The notes: a model not told the origin generated them from the sequence alone. A DNA stretch of 64,000 nt from Dyadobacter pollutisoli (GCF_026625565.1 NZ_CP112998.1:3908501-3972500), one strand, 5' to 3'. Positions 44,745 through 54,148 are shown, numbered from the stretch's first letter. Program-made: numbers and translations.

Positions 44745-45882
44745 GCTGAATATCTTCTATTGTCTTGTATTTTTCATTCGTGATCTGGTGCCGCTTTCCG
44801 GCCCAGAGTCTTTTCAGGAATTGGGCATAACGTTCCGTAATATATTCCTGCGGATAACTAAGCTGGTGCCCGATGGCCGTTTCAAAGTTTAACTCAAATG
44901 GCACTTTCAACTTTTTAAGTTGGTCAGAAACCGGTTTTGCCCCCTCGGAACTCAGGTAAAAAGGACAGGAAAGGAAGGTCCCCTTTTGAAATGGCAGCAC
45001 ATTATCTCCCGTTCTTTGGAAAAATATCGTTGGCTTTGCATTGTTTGTGGTCAGGTAGCTGCTTTTAAACACGCCATACCCCAGCGAAGAAAGCAGCGCT
45101 TTGATCTTAAACTGCCCTCCGTTGGGAGTGGGATCAAGCTTACCGAGCGTTTTGACGATACCTGGCTGCAATGCTTCAAAGTCCTGCTCGGTCATGTACG
45201 CGAGTGCAGAGATTGTGATCGCCCCGGCGCTGCTGCCTGCCAGCACGATCTGCCCGGGATCAATCCCAAATTCATCAGCCCTTTCCACAAAGTAATGTAA
45301 GGCGGCATAGGTATCCTGTACGGCCCGGTATACAGCCTGGACCACTTCCAGGTTGTTCCCTCCGCAGGCATTGTACTGGCTTCCACCATTGAACCCCAAC
45401 CGATAATTAATAGATGCCGCAGCGTAGCCTTTTCTGGCCAGCAGCCTGGCTTTACCCAGCTCATTACCCAGGTCGCCAAACAAAAAAGCCCCTTCATGGA
45501 CCATCAGTACGAACGGTCTGTATTTCAATGTGTCCTTTGCCGGAGCCACAAATGAGTAATTCAGACTCACCGGCCGGCCGATAAAATCATTGGCCTTGTA
45601 GAAAATCCCGGTCTTGCCTTCCAGGTCATCCTCAGCGAAAATAAACTCATTCCCAAATCTCCGTGAAACTGCCAGCGCCGAGTCAGATGTACGTGCACGA
45701 ACAGTGTCTATCACCTGGGTAGTATCAGGGTTGGAAATAATGGAAGTATCAATGTTTGAAGTGTCAGTGCCGGTGGTATCCCCCTTGTCGACAGGTTCTG
45801 GCGGGAGCGAGGGCGTTTTGCAGTAGGTGCAAAACCCAATGAGCACAAACAGACCAAATTTCAGGCAAAAATTCCTCAACAT
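44737..45882 (-). CDS. Alpha/beta-hydrolase (carboxylesterase-like), exported
   Basis: 381 residues from ATG 45882 (MLRNFCLKFGLFVLIGF); the longer frame to 46056 runs over the upstream lipoprotein gene and is rejected. After the signal sequence comes a Thr/Asp-rich linker (DKGDTTGTDTSNIDTS). Hydrolase motifs: VLMVHEGAFLFGDLGNE (oxyanion region, HEG in place of HGG), IVLAGSSAGAITISAL (nucleophile Ser in GSSAG) and a terminal AIGHQLSYPQEY (likely His). Substrate not predictable; BD-FAE-type feruloyl esterases are similar. 25 bases downstream of a small lipoprotein gene. Confidence 0.82.
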   Translation of the reverse strand: MLRNFCLKFGLFVLIGFCTYCKTPSLPPEPVDKGDTTGTDTSNIDTSIISNPDTTQVIDTVRARTSDSALAVSRRFGNEFIFAEDDLEGKTGIFYKANDFIGRPVSLNYSFVAPAKDTLKYRPFVLMVHEGAFLFGDLGNELGKARLLARKGYAAASINYRLGFNGGSQYNACGGNNLEVVQAVYRAVQDTYAALHYFVERADEFGIDPGQIVLAGSSAGAITISALAYMTEQDFEALQPGIVKTLGKLDPTPNGGQFKIKALLSSLGYGVFKSSYLTTNNAKPTIFFQRTGDNVLPFQKGTFLSCPFYLSSEGAKPVSDQLKKLKVPFELNFETAIGHQLSYPQEYITERYAQFLKRLWAGKRHQITNEKYKTIEDIQLK

Positions 45883-45907
45883 GCTCCCCCGGTAGTAATG
45901 CTTTTTA

Positions 45908-46120
45908 CTAGTTATTGATGTTCTTCTTGATTCTGGTCGAGTCGGTAGCGCGGTCCTGTTCAGTCTGATGATAAAAATACCCTTCAGTTTTATTCTTGCC
46001 TGCAATTTCGCCTTCTTTTTCCGACTTATTTTTCTTTCCGTCCATTTGTTTTGCACAAGATGTGAGGAAAACGAACAGTACTACTCCTGTTACAATGCCG
46101 ATTGCGATGATCTTTTTCAT
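45908..46120 (-). CDS. Small lipoprotein (70 aa)
   Basis: Signal peptide with lipobox (VFLTSC), then a short, highly charged tail (KNKSEKEGEIAGKNKTEG...). Such small lipoproteins have no known fold. It precedes the esterase gene by 25 bases on the same strand and is probably in one operon with it. Confidence 0.7.
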   Translation of the reverse strand: MKKIIAIGIVTGVVLFVFLTSCAKQMDGKKNKSEKEGEIAGKNKTEGYFYHQTEQDRATDSTRIKKNINN

Positions 46121-46298
46121 GGTTAAGCTCCCTTTTGTTGATGTTCCTTTTTTTCAATACTGGTATAAAACCAGCGAAAAGATCACAAAAACGATACCAG
46201 AAACACATTTCCCGTTCAGTGGGCCGGCATCAGCCACACTCAATGATTGCACTGGTACGGTTTTTAAAGATCAGCCTGCATACCTACACAACTATATC

Positions 46299-46463
46299 AT
46301 GGACATTATCATTTTTTTCAAGGCCATCGGGAATCTGCTATTCGCTGCGATTCTTTTTCTGGCAGTACTGATCACCTCCGCGTTTTCAGTGCTAATATAC
46401 CTTTTCAAAGGCCTGGGGCCTGCGTTACATTACCGTAAAGGGCTGCTCTTCAGAAGAAAATAA
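46299..46463 (+). CDS. Small membrane protein (54 aa)
   Basis: ATG 46299 to TAA 46463. The peptide (MDIIIFFKAIGNLLFAAILF...) has a long hydrophobic stretch (about residues 10-35) and a basic tail ending LLFRRK. The longer frame to 45996 overlaps the lipoprotein gene on the other strand and is not used. No family recognised. Confidence 0.5.
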   Translation: MDIIIFFKAIGNLLFAAILFLAVLITSAFSVLIYLFKGLGPALHYRKGLLFRRK

Positions 46464-46496
46464 ATTGTTGAGAGGAGTAGTTATTCGTTCATCATA

Positions 46497-46964
46497 CTAG
46501 GATAACAGATTCTGTCTCAACAGGAATTCCAGCTGTCCGTTAACATCAATCAGTTTCTCGATCAGCTCCTTGTTTTCCTCGCGCAAATGAAATATTTCGT
46601 ACGCGTTTTTAATAATAATGCGTAGCTGCTGCTCATCCCAGGGCTTGTTGAGATAGTAGTAGATATGGCCCTTGTTAACTGCATCAATAACCGCCGTGAT
46701 ATCGGTATAGCCTGTCAATAAAATCCGGACAGGGTCCGAGTAATCCTTTAAGACCTCTATTAAAAAATCAACACCTGTCATTTCAGGCATCCGCTGGTCC
46801 GTGATGATCACATGTACGACATTGTGTTTCAGCAGTTCCAGCCCTTCCCGCCCTGACGTTGCGATTAAAATGTTAAAATCTCTCCTAAAAGCGGCTTTAA
46901 ATGAATTGAGGTTATTGATCTCATCATCCACGTAAAGAACGCTTATTTTGCCTTTGCTTTCCAT
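46497..46964 (-). CDS. Response regulator receiver protein with C-terminal coil
   Basis: 155 residues. Receiver with acidic pocket VLYVDDEINN, phospho-Asp in VIITDQRMPEMTGVDF, Thr in LLTGYTDIT and Lys in YLNKPWDEQQL. A short helix (REENKELIEKLIDVNGQLEF) follows and there is no output domain. The DQRMP/TGYTD/NKPWD pattern is close to that of the receiver in the hybrid at 52511, so the two probably share a kinase or arose by duplication. It is divergent from the ThiF-nitroreductase operon. Confidence 0.92.
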   Translation of the reverse strand: MESKGKISVLYVDDEINNLNSFKAAFRRDFNILIATSGREGLELLKHNVVHVIITDQRMPEMTGVDFLIEVLKDYSDPVRILLTGYTDITAVIDAVNKGHIYYYLNKPWDEQQLRIIIKNAYEIFHLREENKELIEKLIDVNGQLEFLLRQNLLS

Positions 46965-47361
46965 TCTTATATAATTCTTGTGCTTAGAGGTGGCTTAAAA
47001 GTGCACTGGGTTTATCCGGTCAAACCAGCAGATAATATTATAATATTAATTCTATATTCACACCAGTGCCCCATCCACTATTTCCCTTTTTTTCGTAGAA
47101 AAGATTGCCTGGTTACGCCGGTGCGTTCATTTTTCGTTCTCTTCAATCAAATATTTTTTCCACCATTTTACCTGTGGTTAGTTTTACAAAAATAAATTCA
47201 GCAATTTGTGTAATTATTATAACAAACATCACAGGCGAAATAACGAAATTCAAATATGCAGGTACCAGCAGGCCATTTTTACACGAAGATCAATAACAAT
47301 TTTGTGATTTGTTAAATTTCAGCTTGAGTTCTTTTTGGGACTGCACCACAATTAATTAAAA
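46965..47361. other. Promoter region between divergent signalling genes
   Basis: 397 bp of AT-rich DNA separating the minus-strand receiver gene and the five-gene plus-strand operon. No supported gene. It should contain both promoters; I cannot place them with certainty. Confidence 0.45.
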
Positions 47362-49656
47362 ATGTATCAGGACGCAAGTAACAGTAACGCTTACAAACCA
47401 GTTTTTATACCCAAGGAACTTTACGCTGACAAGCAAAAATTCATCTCATTCATAGATGATTACACTGAAAAAGCCGTACTTGATTTATTCGCTTTACAGA
47501 AGAAAGAGCTCATCAAAATACGGCATCCGAGGAAACGCCTGACAGCAGTTGAAACAGACCATATCTATCAGGAATGGCTGGCCGGAAAAGACCCGGAAAC
47601 AGAAGGTCAATGGATATATTATCCCTGGTCAGGCCGCCTGCTTCACATTTTGGATGAAAATGAGTTCGTTGAGCTCAGGACCAGCCGCAATCAGTACAAA
47701 ATTACCCCACAAGAACAGGAAGCGTTATCACAACGTAAAATTGGAATCATTGGCTTGTCGGTAGGGCACGCCGTAGCCATCAGCATTGCCACGGAAAGAA
47801 CCTGCGGAAAACTCAAACTCGCTGATTTCGACACCATTGAACTAAGCAACCTGAACCGGATCAAAACCGGGCTCCATAATATTGGCGTTAATAAATGCAT
47901 TGTTACAGCAAGAGAAATTGCTGAAATAGACCCATACCTCGAAATTCAGTGCTTTACGGAAGGAGTAAACAAGGAAAACATGGACTCCTTTCTGTTGGAA
48001 GGAGGAAAGCTTGACATTTTAATCGATGAGTGCGATGACATCGGGATCAAAATTGCTTGCCGGATAGAGGCCAGCAAATACCGGATCCCGGTCATCATGG
48101 AAACAAGTGACAGAGGTATGCTGGACGTAGAAAGATATGATCTGGAACCGGAAAGGCCCATATTTCATGGACTGTTAAAAGATGTTCCAGCCGAAAAACT
48201 CGAAAACATTTCGGAACAGGACAGACTCCCGATGGTGCTCAAAATCGTGAATGCGATCAACGGTTCCAAAAGAGGAAAAGTGTCCCTGGTCGAAATCGGG
48301 CAGACGATCAGTACCTGGCCGCAGCTGGCAAGTGCGGTCACACTGGGCGCAGGCGTAGTGACCGATGTTTGCAGGCGATTATTACTGGATCAATATCATG
48401 AATCGGGAAGATACTATATAGATCTGGAAGAGCTCGTTAGCAACAAAATACCGCGCGAAAAATCACCGCTCCCCGAAAATCCTTACAAGCCCTTTAATGT
48501 TGAAGAGGCGGTTCGTATAGCTGACTCGTTACCATATACAAATGCAAGCGAAGGCCCGGACGAAAACACGATTCGGGAAATTGTGAAAGCGGCGTGCCAG
48601 GCGCCTTCTACCGGTAATGACCAGCCCTGGAAATGGCTTTACCGCAATGGCAGGCTACATCTTTTTCACGATCAGCACCGGTCCTACTCTTTCGGCGACT
48701 TTGATCATATCGCTTCCAATATATCCTTCGGGGCTTCTTACGAAAACCTGACATTGAAAAGTAATGAGGCCGGCCTGGGGATCAAAGGCAATTTGTTCCC
48801 GCTTGGCAAAGATTCGATACTGATCGCAGCTATTGATTTCTATAAGGAGCCGGCGAGCGATCTGCAAGCCGTTTATTCCCCTCAGTCTGTAAAAGTCATA
48901 TACGACCGTAGTACCAACCGCAACCCTTCCGTCCCGGTTGAAATCACTGAAACACAACTAGAAACGCTCAAAAATGCCGCAGAAAGCGTTGTAGGAGCAT
49001 CATTTCAATATTTTTCAGAAAAAGCAAAGGTCATGGCTATCGGCCAGATCATTGGTGAATGCGACCGGGTAAGGTTATTGAATGTCAATGGTCACCGTGA
49101 TTTTGTGCAACGGGAAATGAAGTGGTCGCCACAGGAGGCCGAACGCACCAGGGATGGCATCGATATCCGGACATTGGGTATGAATACGGCTCAAATGGCA
49201 GCCCTGGCCATCATCCGTGACGAAGAAATTACAAAATCTTTAAAAAATATTAACGGCGGAAATGCACTGATTGACGCCGCGCTCAGTACAATACATACAG
49301 CTTCGGGCCTGGGGATGATTACATTGCCCCGTTACACCTACGAGAACTTCTTCCTGGGTGGCATAGCCATGCAGCGGCTGTGGCTGAAGGCGGAAGAATT
49401 GGAATTCGCGATCCATCCGTTAATTTCCCCTTTTTATCTGTTTCCAAGAATTACAAAAGGGCACGGAGAAGGTCTGGACGATGAAGAAGCGGCGAGGTTG
49501 GAAGATTTACGAAAAAAATTCCTGTCCATAGTGCCGATCGGTGAAGATGCGGCCGAGGTGTTTTTATTTAAGATAGCAAAAGCTGAAAAACCAAAGATCC
49601 CCAGTTACAGGTTATCGCTGGATGAAACATTATTTATTGTTAACCCTCAATTTTAA
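47362..49656 (+). CDS. ThiF/E1-like adenylyltransferase-nitroreductase fusion
   Basis: 764 residues. An N-terminal region (about 1-120) leads into an E1-like ThiF fold: IGIIGLSVGHAVAISIATE (nucleotide-binding loop), LKLADFDTIELSNLNR (the E1 signature with Asp and Arg), GVNKCIVTAREIAEIDPYLE and IDECDDIGIKIACR. Residues about 390-720 form a nitroreductase domain: IREIVKAACQAPSTGNDQPW at the FMN site and SGLGMITLPRYTYENFF near its end. The combination is that of Rv1355c-family proteins, whose reaction is unknown. E1 domains activate carboxylates as adenylates; nitroreductase domains do FMN redox chemistry. The next gene starts on the base after its stop codon. Confidence 0.88.
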   Translation: MYQDASNSNAYKPVFIPKELYADKQKFISFIDDYTEKAVLDLFALQKKELIKIRHPRKRLTAVETDHIYQEWLAGKDPETEGQWIYYPWSGRLLHILDENEFVELRTSRNQYKITPQEQEALSQRKIGIIGLSVGHAVAISIATERTCGKLKLADFDTIELSNLNRIKTGLHNIGVNKCIVTAREIAEIDPYLEIQCFTEGVNKENMDSFLLEGGKLDILIDECDDIGIKIACRIEASKYRIPVIMETSDRGMLDVERYDLEPERPIFHGLLKDVPAEKLENISEQDRLPMVLKIVNAINGSKRGKVSLVEIGQTISTWPQLASAVTLGAGVVTDVCRRLLLDQYHESGRYYIDLEELVSNKIPREKSPLPENPYKPFNVEEAVRIADSLPYTNASEGPDENTIREIVKAACQAPSTGNDQPWKWLYRNGRLHLFHDQHRSYSFGDFDHIASNISFGASYENLTLKSNEAGLGIKGNLFPLGKDSILIAAIDFYKEPASDLQAVYSPQSVKVIYDRSTNRNPSVPVEITETQLETLKNAAESVVGASFQYFSEKAKVMAIGQIIGECDRVRLLNVNGHRDFVQREMKWSPQEAERTRDGIDIRTLGMNTAQMAALAIIRDEEITKSLKNINGGNALIDAALSTIHTASGLGMITLPRYTYENFFLGGIAMQRLWLKAEELEFAIHPLISPFYLFPRITKGHGEGLDDEEAARLEDLRKKFLSIVPIGEDAAEVFLFKIAKAEKPKIPSYRLSLDETLFIVNPQF

Positions 49657-50349
49657 ATGGTAGCACAGATTAAAGCATACCGTGCGCCCGATGATGTGGA
49701 GACCAGCCTGAGATATGCAGACGGACATAGAAAAGTTTTGGAAGCGTATGGAGTCAAACAAGTTACTTCGGCAAACCATGACTGGCTGCATGACCCTAAC
49801 ACCTACGTCATTATAGTTGAATCAGAAGACGGCAGTCAAATATACGGCGGTACAAGGGTACAGGTGAGGTCCCCAAACCTGAAAATGCCCATGGAGGATG
49901 CTATCGCCAAAATTGACAAGAGCATTTATAAGTATGTGGATAACATCGGCGATTACCATGTGGCCGAGTTTTGCGGATTGTTCAATTCCAAAGAAGTGGC
50001 TGGTTATGGGATTGGAAGTGTATACCTGGGAAGAACAGCGATGGCGATTTCTTCTATGGTAGGCATCAAATATCTGATGGGCCTGTGCTCTCCTATCACA
50101 TTGGTTATCAGTCAGCGTATTGGTTTTGAAGTACTCACCGACCTCGGAAACAATGGCACATTCTACTACCCCAAAGAAGGATTGATCGCTACGTCGTTGA
50201 TTGCAAGGGATTTGACAAACCTGCCCTTTGCAACGGATGATGAAAGAGAGAAGATTTTCAGCCTAAGAGAAAACCCAATACAAACAGTGACGGAAAGTGG
50301 CAGAAGAGGAGATCTGACAATAAATTACGACATCAAAAAATGGAATTAA
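49657..50349 (+). CDS. GNAT-like N-acyltransferase family protein
   Basis: 230 residues, start immediately after the preceding stop. The order of segments fits an acyltransferase of the GNAT/autoinducer-synthase fold: an N-terminal strand pair (YVIIVESEDGSQIYGGTRV), the core strand-helix (YHVAEFCGLFNSKEVAGYGI then GSVYLGRTAMAISSMVG), and a late strand (LVISQRIGFEVL). A conserved-looking YGIG site could hold the acyl carrier pantetheine. The assignment is by pattern only. Its place between the ThiF-nitroreductase and the sensor kinase suggests it completes a small-molecule or peptide modification. It overlaps the next gene by 10 bases. Confidence 0.6.
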   Translation: MVAQIKAYRAPDDVETSLRYADGHRKVLEAYGVKQVTSANHDWLHDPNTYVIIVESEDGSQIYGGTRVQVRSPNLKMPMEDAIAKIDKSIYKYVDNIGDYHVAEFCGLFNSKEVAGYGIGSVYLGRTAMAISSMVGIKYLMGLCSPITLVISQRIGFEVLTDLGNNGTFYYPKEGLIATSLIARDLTNLPFATDDEREKIFSLRENPIQTVTESGRRGDLTINYDIKKWN

Positions 50350-52514
50350 ACCTCTGCAAGAAGAATTTTCTGACATTTCTGCTGTTACTGATTTCCGTCA
50401 CGACAAATGCCGGTCAGGTAATATTTGATGGAACAGACATTACGATCGGTAAAAACGTAGAAATTTTTGAAGACAGCCTGGGAACCCGTACTATTTCAGA
50501 AGTGATTTCCAAAGCTAAATTCGACAAGAGTTATGAGGACACTCCTAATTTCGGGCTTAGTAAATCCACATTCTGGATCAAGTTTGAAATCACCAACAAG
50601 ACAGCTGACAACAACGTGTTTCTGGAACTGGCTTACCCAAGGATACAATCGTGCTACTTATTTACGAAGGAAAATAACAAGTTCACAGAGGAGTCTATCT
50701 CCTGGAACGACCCATTTACCAAGCGATCGGTAAAGCACCAAAATATTGTCTTCAAACTTAATATCCATCAAAATCAAACCCGTGAATACTACCTGAAAAT
50801 CAAGGGCAATGAACAGATCGTACTACCACTGATCGTTCGGAGTGAAATGGGTTTCTTTCAGTTTACCTTTACCAATGAGATCATTTCCGGCATCCATATG
50901 GGTGTTCTGATTGTGATGATGCTCTATAACTTTTTTCTGTACTTCTCCATCCGCGAGAAAAGCTACCTTTATTACGTTTTTTACATTCTTTTCATAGGTC
51001 TTAATCAGATCACTATTACTGGATATACCTTTAAGTTTCTTTGGCCTAACACGCCTGCACTAAACAAATATTTTAGCATTTTCCCGGCATTGGGCGGGAT
51101 CTTTGCCATTCTGTTTTTTCAAAATTTTCTGCATTCAAGAGAAAGAGCGCCATCCATTCACCGGATTTTGTCCGCCCTGATTGTGGCTTTTGTACTTTCA
51201 ATGGTGTTCAACCTGCTTGGGTTGGATAGTATCAGTTACAGGATCATTGACGTCACAGGACCAGCGGCCGCGCTACTGGCGCTGGTGGTTGCGATACAAC
51301 TTTCACTGGACGGTTACCGCCCAGCGAAATTCTATTTGGTAGCCTGGTCAATCTTTTTAATTGGAATTGTGCTATATACACTAAGAAATCTTAATATATT
51401 ACCATACAATACGTTTACGAACTATACCATGCAGGCTGGAACGGCAATTGAAGTGATTTTACTTTCCTTTGCACTAGCTGATAAAATCAACATTTTAAAG
51501 AAAGAGAAAGAAGTTTCCCAAGCCCAGGCGCTACGTATTTCAATGGAAAATGAAAAGATCATTTTGGAACAAAATGCCTTCCTTGAAAAAAGCGTCAATG
51601 AGCGTACGTCGGAATTGCAGTTTGCAAATAAAGAACTCAACATTACACTGACCAAATTGAAAGATACGCAGACCCAGTTGATCGATTCCGAAAAAATGGC
51701 CTCCCTGGGTCAGCTGACTGCTGGTATTGCACACGAGATCAACAACCCGATCAACTTCGTGAGCTCCAATATCCGGCCGTTACGCCGTGACATTGATGAT
51801 ATCCTTGAAATTCTGGACTCCTATGATGAGGTCGAGCAAGTAGACAGCATCGACAGTCTGAAACTCAAAATGAAGGAGATACAGCAGCTCAAGGAAGATC
51901 TGGATCTCGATTACGTCAAAACGGAACTGGTTACCTTGCTGAAAGGAATGGAGGACGGCGCGCACCGCACCGTTGAAATCGTAAAAGGGTTAAAAATATT
52001 CTCCCGCATAGACGAGACTGACCTAAACCTGGTCAATATTAATGAGGGTGTGGAATCAACATTGATTATTTTGAACTATCAAATGGGGAATTCTATACAT
52101 TTGGTAAAAGAATTAGGGAATATACCTAGCATTGAATGCTACGCAGGAAAGCTAAACCAGGTTTTCATGAACATTCTTACGAATTCAATTTATGCGTTAC
52201 TGAAAGATAAACAAGAAAACAAAACACCTACCATATGGGTGAAATCCTGGCTGAAAGATCCTGAACACATTGCGATTTCCATGAAAGATAACGGGCCGGG
52301 AATGACTCCGGAGGTACGTGCTAAAATATTTGAACCGTTTTTTACCACCAAACAAGTGGGAGATGGCACAGGGTTAGGTCTTTCAATTGTATTTAAAATA
52401 ATCGAAGTACATCACGGAAACATTCAAGTGAATACGGAAGTCGGACAAGGAACAGAATTTTTAATTACACTTCCGGTTAAAAGAGCAACGCTTCCTATCC
52501 CTGAACCTCAATGA
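50340..52514 (+). CDS. 7TM-DISM sensor histidine kinase
   Basis: 724 residues. Signal peptide (FLTFLLLLISVTTNAG), periplasmic 7TMR-DISMED2 beta domain (about 30-165; NFGLSKSTFWIKFEI, FLELAYPRIQSCYLF), seven helices (about 175-375), a coiled coil (about 385-440), HisKA with phospho-His in MASLGQLTAGIAHEINNPIN, and HATPase with NILTNSIYALL, DNGPGMTPEV and GTGLGLSIV. DISMED2 domains are thought to bind carbohydrate-like or other small ligands. It overlaps the acyltransferase gene by 10 bases and the hybrid gene by 4, so the stoichiometry is likely coupled. Confidence 0.93.
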   Translation: MELNLCKKNFLTFLLLLISVTTNAGQVIFDGTDITIGKNVEIFEDSLGTRTISEVISKAKFDKSYEDTPNFGLSKSTFWIKFEITNKTADNNVFLELAYPRIQSCYLFTKENNKFTEESISWNDPFTKRSVKHQNIVFKLNIHQNQTREYYLKIKGNEQIVLPLIVRSEMGFFQFTFTNEIISGIHMGVLIVMMLYNFFLYFSIREKSYLYYVFYILFIGLNQITITGYTFKFLWPNTPALNKYFSIFPALGGIFAILFFQNFLHSRERAPSIHRILSALIVAFVLSMVFNLLGLDSISYRIIDVTGPAAALLALVVAIQLSLDGYRPAKFYLVAWSIFLIGIVLYTLRNLNILPYNTFTNYTMQAGTAIEVILLSFALADKINILKKEKEVSQAQALRISMENEKIILEQNAFLEKSVNERTSELQFANKELNITLTKLKDTQTQLIDSEKMASLGQLTAGIAHEINNPINFVSSNIRPLRRDIDDILEILDSYDEVEQVDSIDSLKLKMKEIQQLKEDLDLDYVKTELVTLLKGMEDGAHRTVEIVKGLKIFSRIDETDLNLVNINEGVESTLIILNYQMGNSIHLVKELGNIPSIECYAGKLNQVFMNILTNSIYALLKDKQENKTPTIWVKSWLKDPEHIAISMKDNGPGMTPEVRAKIFEPFFTTKQVGDGTGLGLSIVFKIIEVHHGNIQVNTEVGQGTEFLITLPVKRATLPIPEPQ

Positions 52515-53602
52515 GTGACAAAGCAATAACCATTCTGTATATCGACGATGAAGAGCATAACCTGCATTCATTCAAGGCTTCATTTCGTAAACAGTACGAC
52601 ATTACCATCACGTCATCGGTAATGGAGGCCGAGCATATTCTGACCACCAAGGACTTCTGCATTATCCTTGCGGATCAGCGAATGCCGATCATGACTGGTG
52701 TCCAATTCTTTGAGAAGATCAGGCTTGATTATCCTAAACCTATCCGTATACTTATCACAGGACACACCGACATCACTGCGGCCATTGACGCGATTAATAA
52801 AGGTGAGGTTTTCAGGTTCATTGACAAGCCCTGGGATTATAAATATGTGGAAAATGCTATTACGCATGCTTACGATATTTACAAAACGCGTGAAGATCTC
52901 AAACAGCGCAATATAGAGCTGCAAAAGGCCAATGAGGAGCTGGACAAGTTTGTTTATAGTGCATCTCACGATCTGAGGGCACCCTTAATGTCCGTACTGG
53001 GTATTGTGAACCTTGCCTTGCTGGAAGAAGACGTTAAATCTCAAAATGAATACCTGGAACTCATCCGGCAGTCGGTCAAGAAGCTGGATACTTTCATTAT
53101 CAACATTATCGATTATTACAAAAATGCGCGTGGCGTACCTGTCGTCACGGATATCAGTTTCGAAGAACTTGTGACAGAAGTTCAGGCAACGATCCAGTAC
53201 CTCCCCGAATACGGCAATCTGAAAATGACCACAGACATTGATCAGTCAGGAATATTCCGTTCCGACGTAATGAAGCTCAGGATCATTTTTAATAACCTCA
53301 TAAACAACGCTATCAAATTCCAGGACAAAAATAAGCCTAACCCTTTTGTTCACCTGACCGTCAAATCTACCGAGACCGACGCTACCATCACTGTGGAAGA
53401 CAACGGTTCCGGAATAAAGGATTCAGATCAGGATAAAATTTTCAAAATGTTCTATCGCGCTGGTGCTACCAACAGCGGTTCCGGGATCGGACTGTATATT
53501 GTACACGAGGCGATATCGAAATTAGGGGGCGATATTAGTGTAAATTCAAAAATAGGACAAGGTAGCATTTTTGAAATCAACATTCCTTCTATACTTAACT
53601 GA
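52511..53602 (+). CDS. Receiver-histidine kinase hybrid
   Basis: 363 residues: an N-terminal receiver (ILYIDDEEHNLHSF; phospho-Asp in IILADQRMPIMTGVQF; GHTDIT; DKPWD), a coiled coil (TREDLKQRNIELQKANEEL), HisKA (KFVYSASHDLRAPLMSVLG) and HATPase (EDNGSGIKDSD; SGIGLYIVHEA). There is no sensor domain, so it is the second stage of a phosphorelay fed by the 7TM-DISM kinase or by the divergent receiver's kinase. Starts in a four-base overlap with the kinase gene. Confidence 0.93.
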   Translation: MSDKAITILYIDDEEHNLHSFKASFRKQYDITITSSVMEAEHILTTKDFCIILADQRMPIMTGVQFFEKIRLDYPKPIRILITGHTDITAAIDAINKGEVFRFIDKPWDYKYVENAITHAYDIYKTREDLKQRNIELQKANEELDKFVYSASHDLRAPLMSVLGIVNLALLEEDVKSQNEYLELIRQSVKKLDTFIINIIDYYKNARGVPVVTDISFEELVTEVQATIQYLPEYGNLKMTTDIDQSGIFRSDVMKLRIIFNNLINNAIKFQDKNKPNPFVHLTVKSTETDATITVEDNGSGIKDSDQDKIFKMFYRAGATNSGSGIGLYIVHEAISKLGGDISVNSKIGQGSIFEINIPSILN

Positions 53603-53608
53603 CCCGTC

Positions 53609-53998
53609 ATGAAGTCACTGCTTAACTTCTTTTTAATAGATGATAGCGCTTTTGATTTATTCATCTATGAAAAACTCCTTAAAAAAAGCGGGATTACTGA
53701 TTCGGTGAAGACTTTCAATTCAGCACGCGATGCTTTGAAGTATTTATTGGCAGAAGGCCCTGCCCTACCTGAAACAATTATTTTGCTCGATTTACAGATG
53801 CCTGATATGAACGGATTTGAGTTTATCGACGAATTCGACCATCTACCGGATCTTCTACGGTCCAGGATCAAGATCTTCATGCTCTCTTCGACGATCGATA
53901 CCAGGGACATTGAGAAAGCAAAAGCAAGCCCGCACATCATTGACCTGCTCCCCAAACCTCTGGAAATATCCTTCCTGAAAAAGAAGCTCTCTCTCTGA
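53609..53998 (+). CDS. Stand-alone response regulator receiver
   Basis: 129 residues: acidic pocket in FFLIDDSAFD, phospho-Asp in IILLDLQMPDMNGFEF, Ser/Thr in FMLSSTID and Lys in LLPKPLEI. No output domain. It lies six bases after the hybrid kinase gene and is its probable phosphoryl acceptor, passing the signal on by protein contact. Last gene of the operon; no strong terminator is seen. Confidence 0.92.
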   Translation: MKSLLNFFLIDDSAFDLFIYEKLLKKSGITDSVKTFNSARDALKYLLAEGPALPETIILLDLQMPDMNGFEFIDEFDHLPDLLRSRIKIFMLSSTIDTRDIEKAKASPHIIDLLPKPLEISFLKKKLSL

Positions 53999-54148
53999 AA
54001 AATCACATTTAAAGTTACTTTGCCCTGCTATTTTGTAACCTGTTGTATAGTTAACTGTATTGATTATCACACGTCTACAATTTGCCCTAAAATGTAACAG
54101 TTTGATAATGGAAAGGATATATCCAATTGTGTTTCCATAGCCAATAGT

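Noticed and set aside
45996..46298. N-terminal part of a 155-residue plus frame
   Set aside because: It overlaps a lipoprotein gene on the minus strand; only the last 54 codons look protein-like.
53855..54070. Minus-strand frame over the last receiver gene
   Set aside because: Antisense to the receiver gene with no motif.
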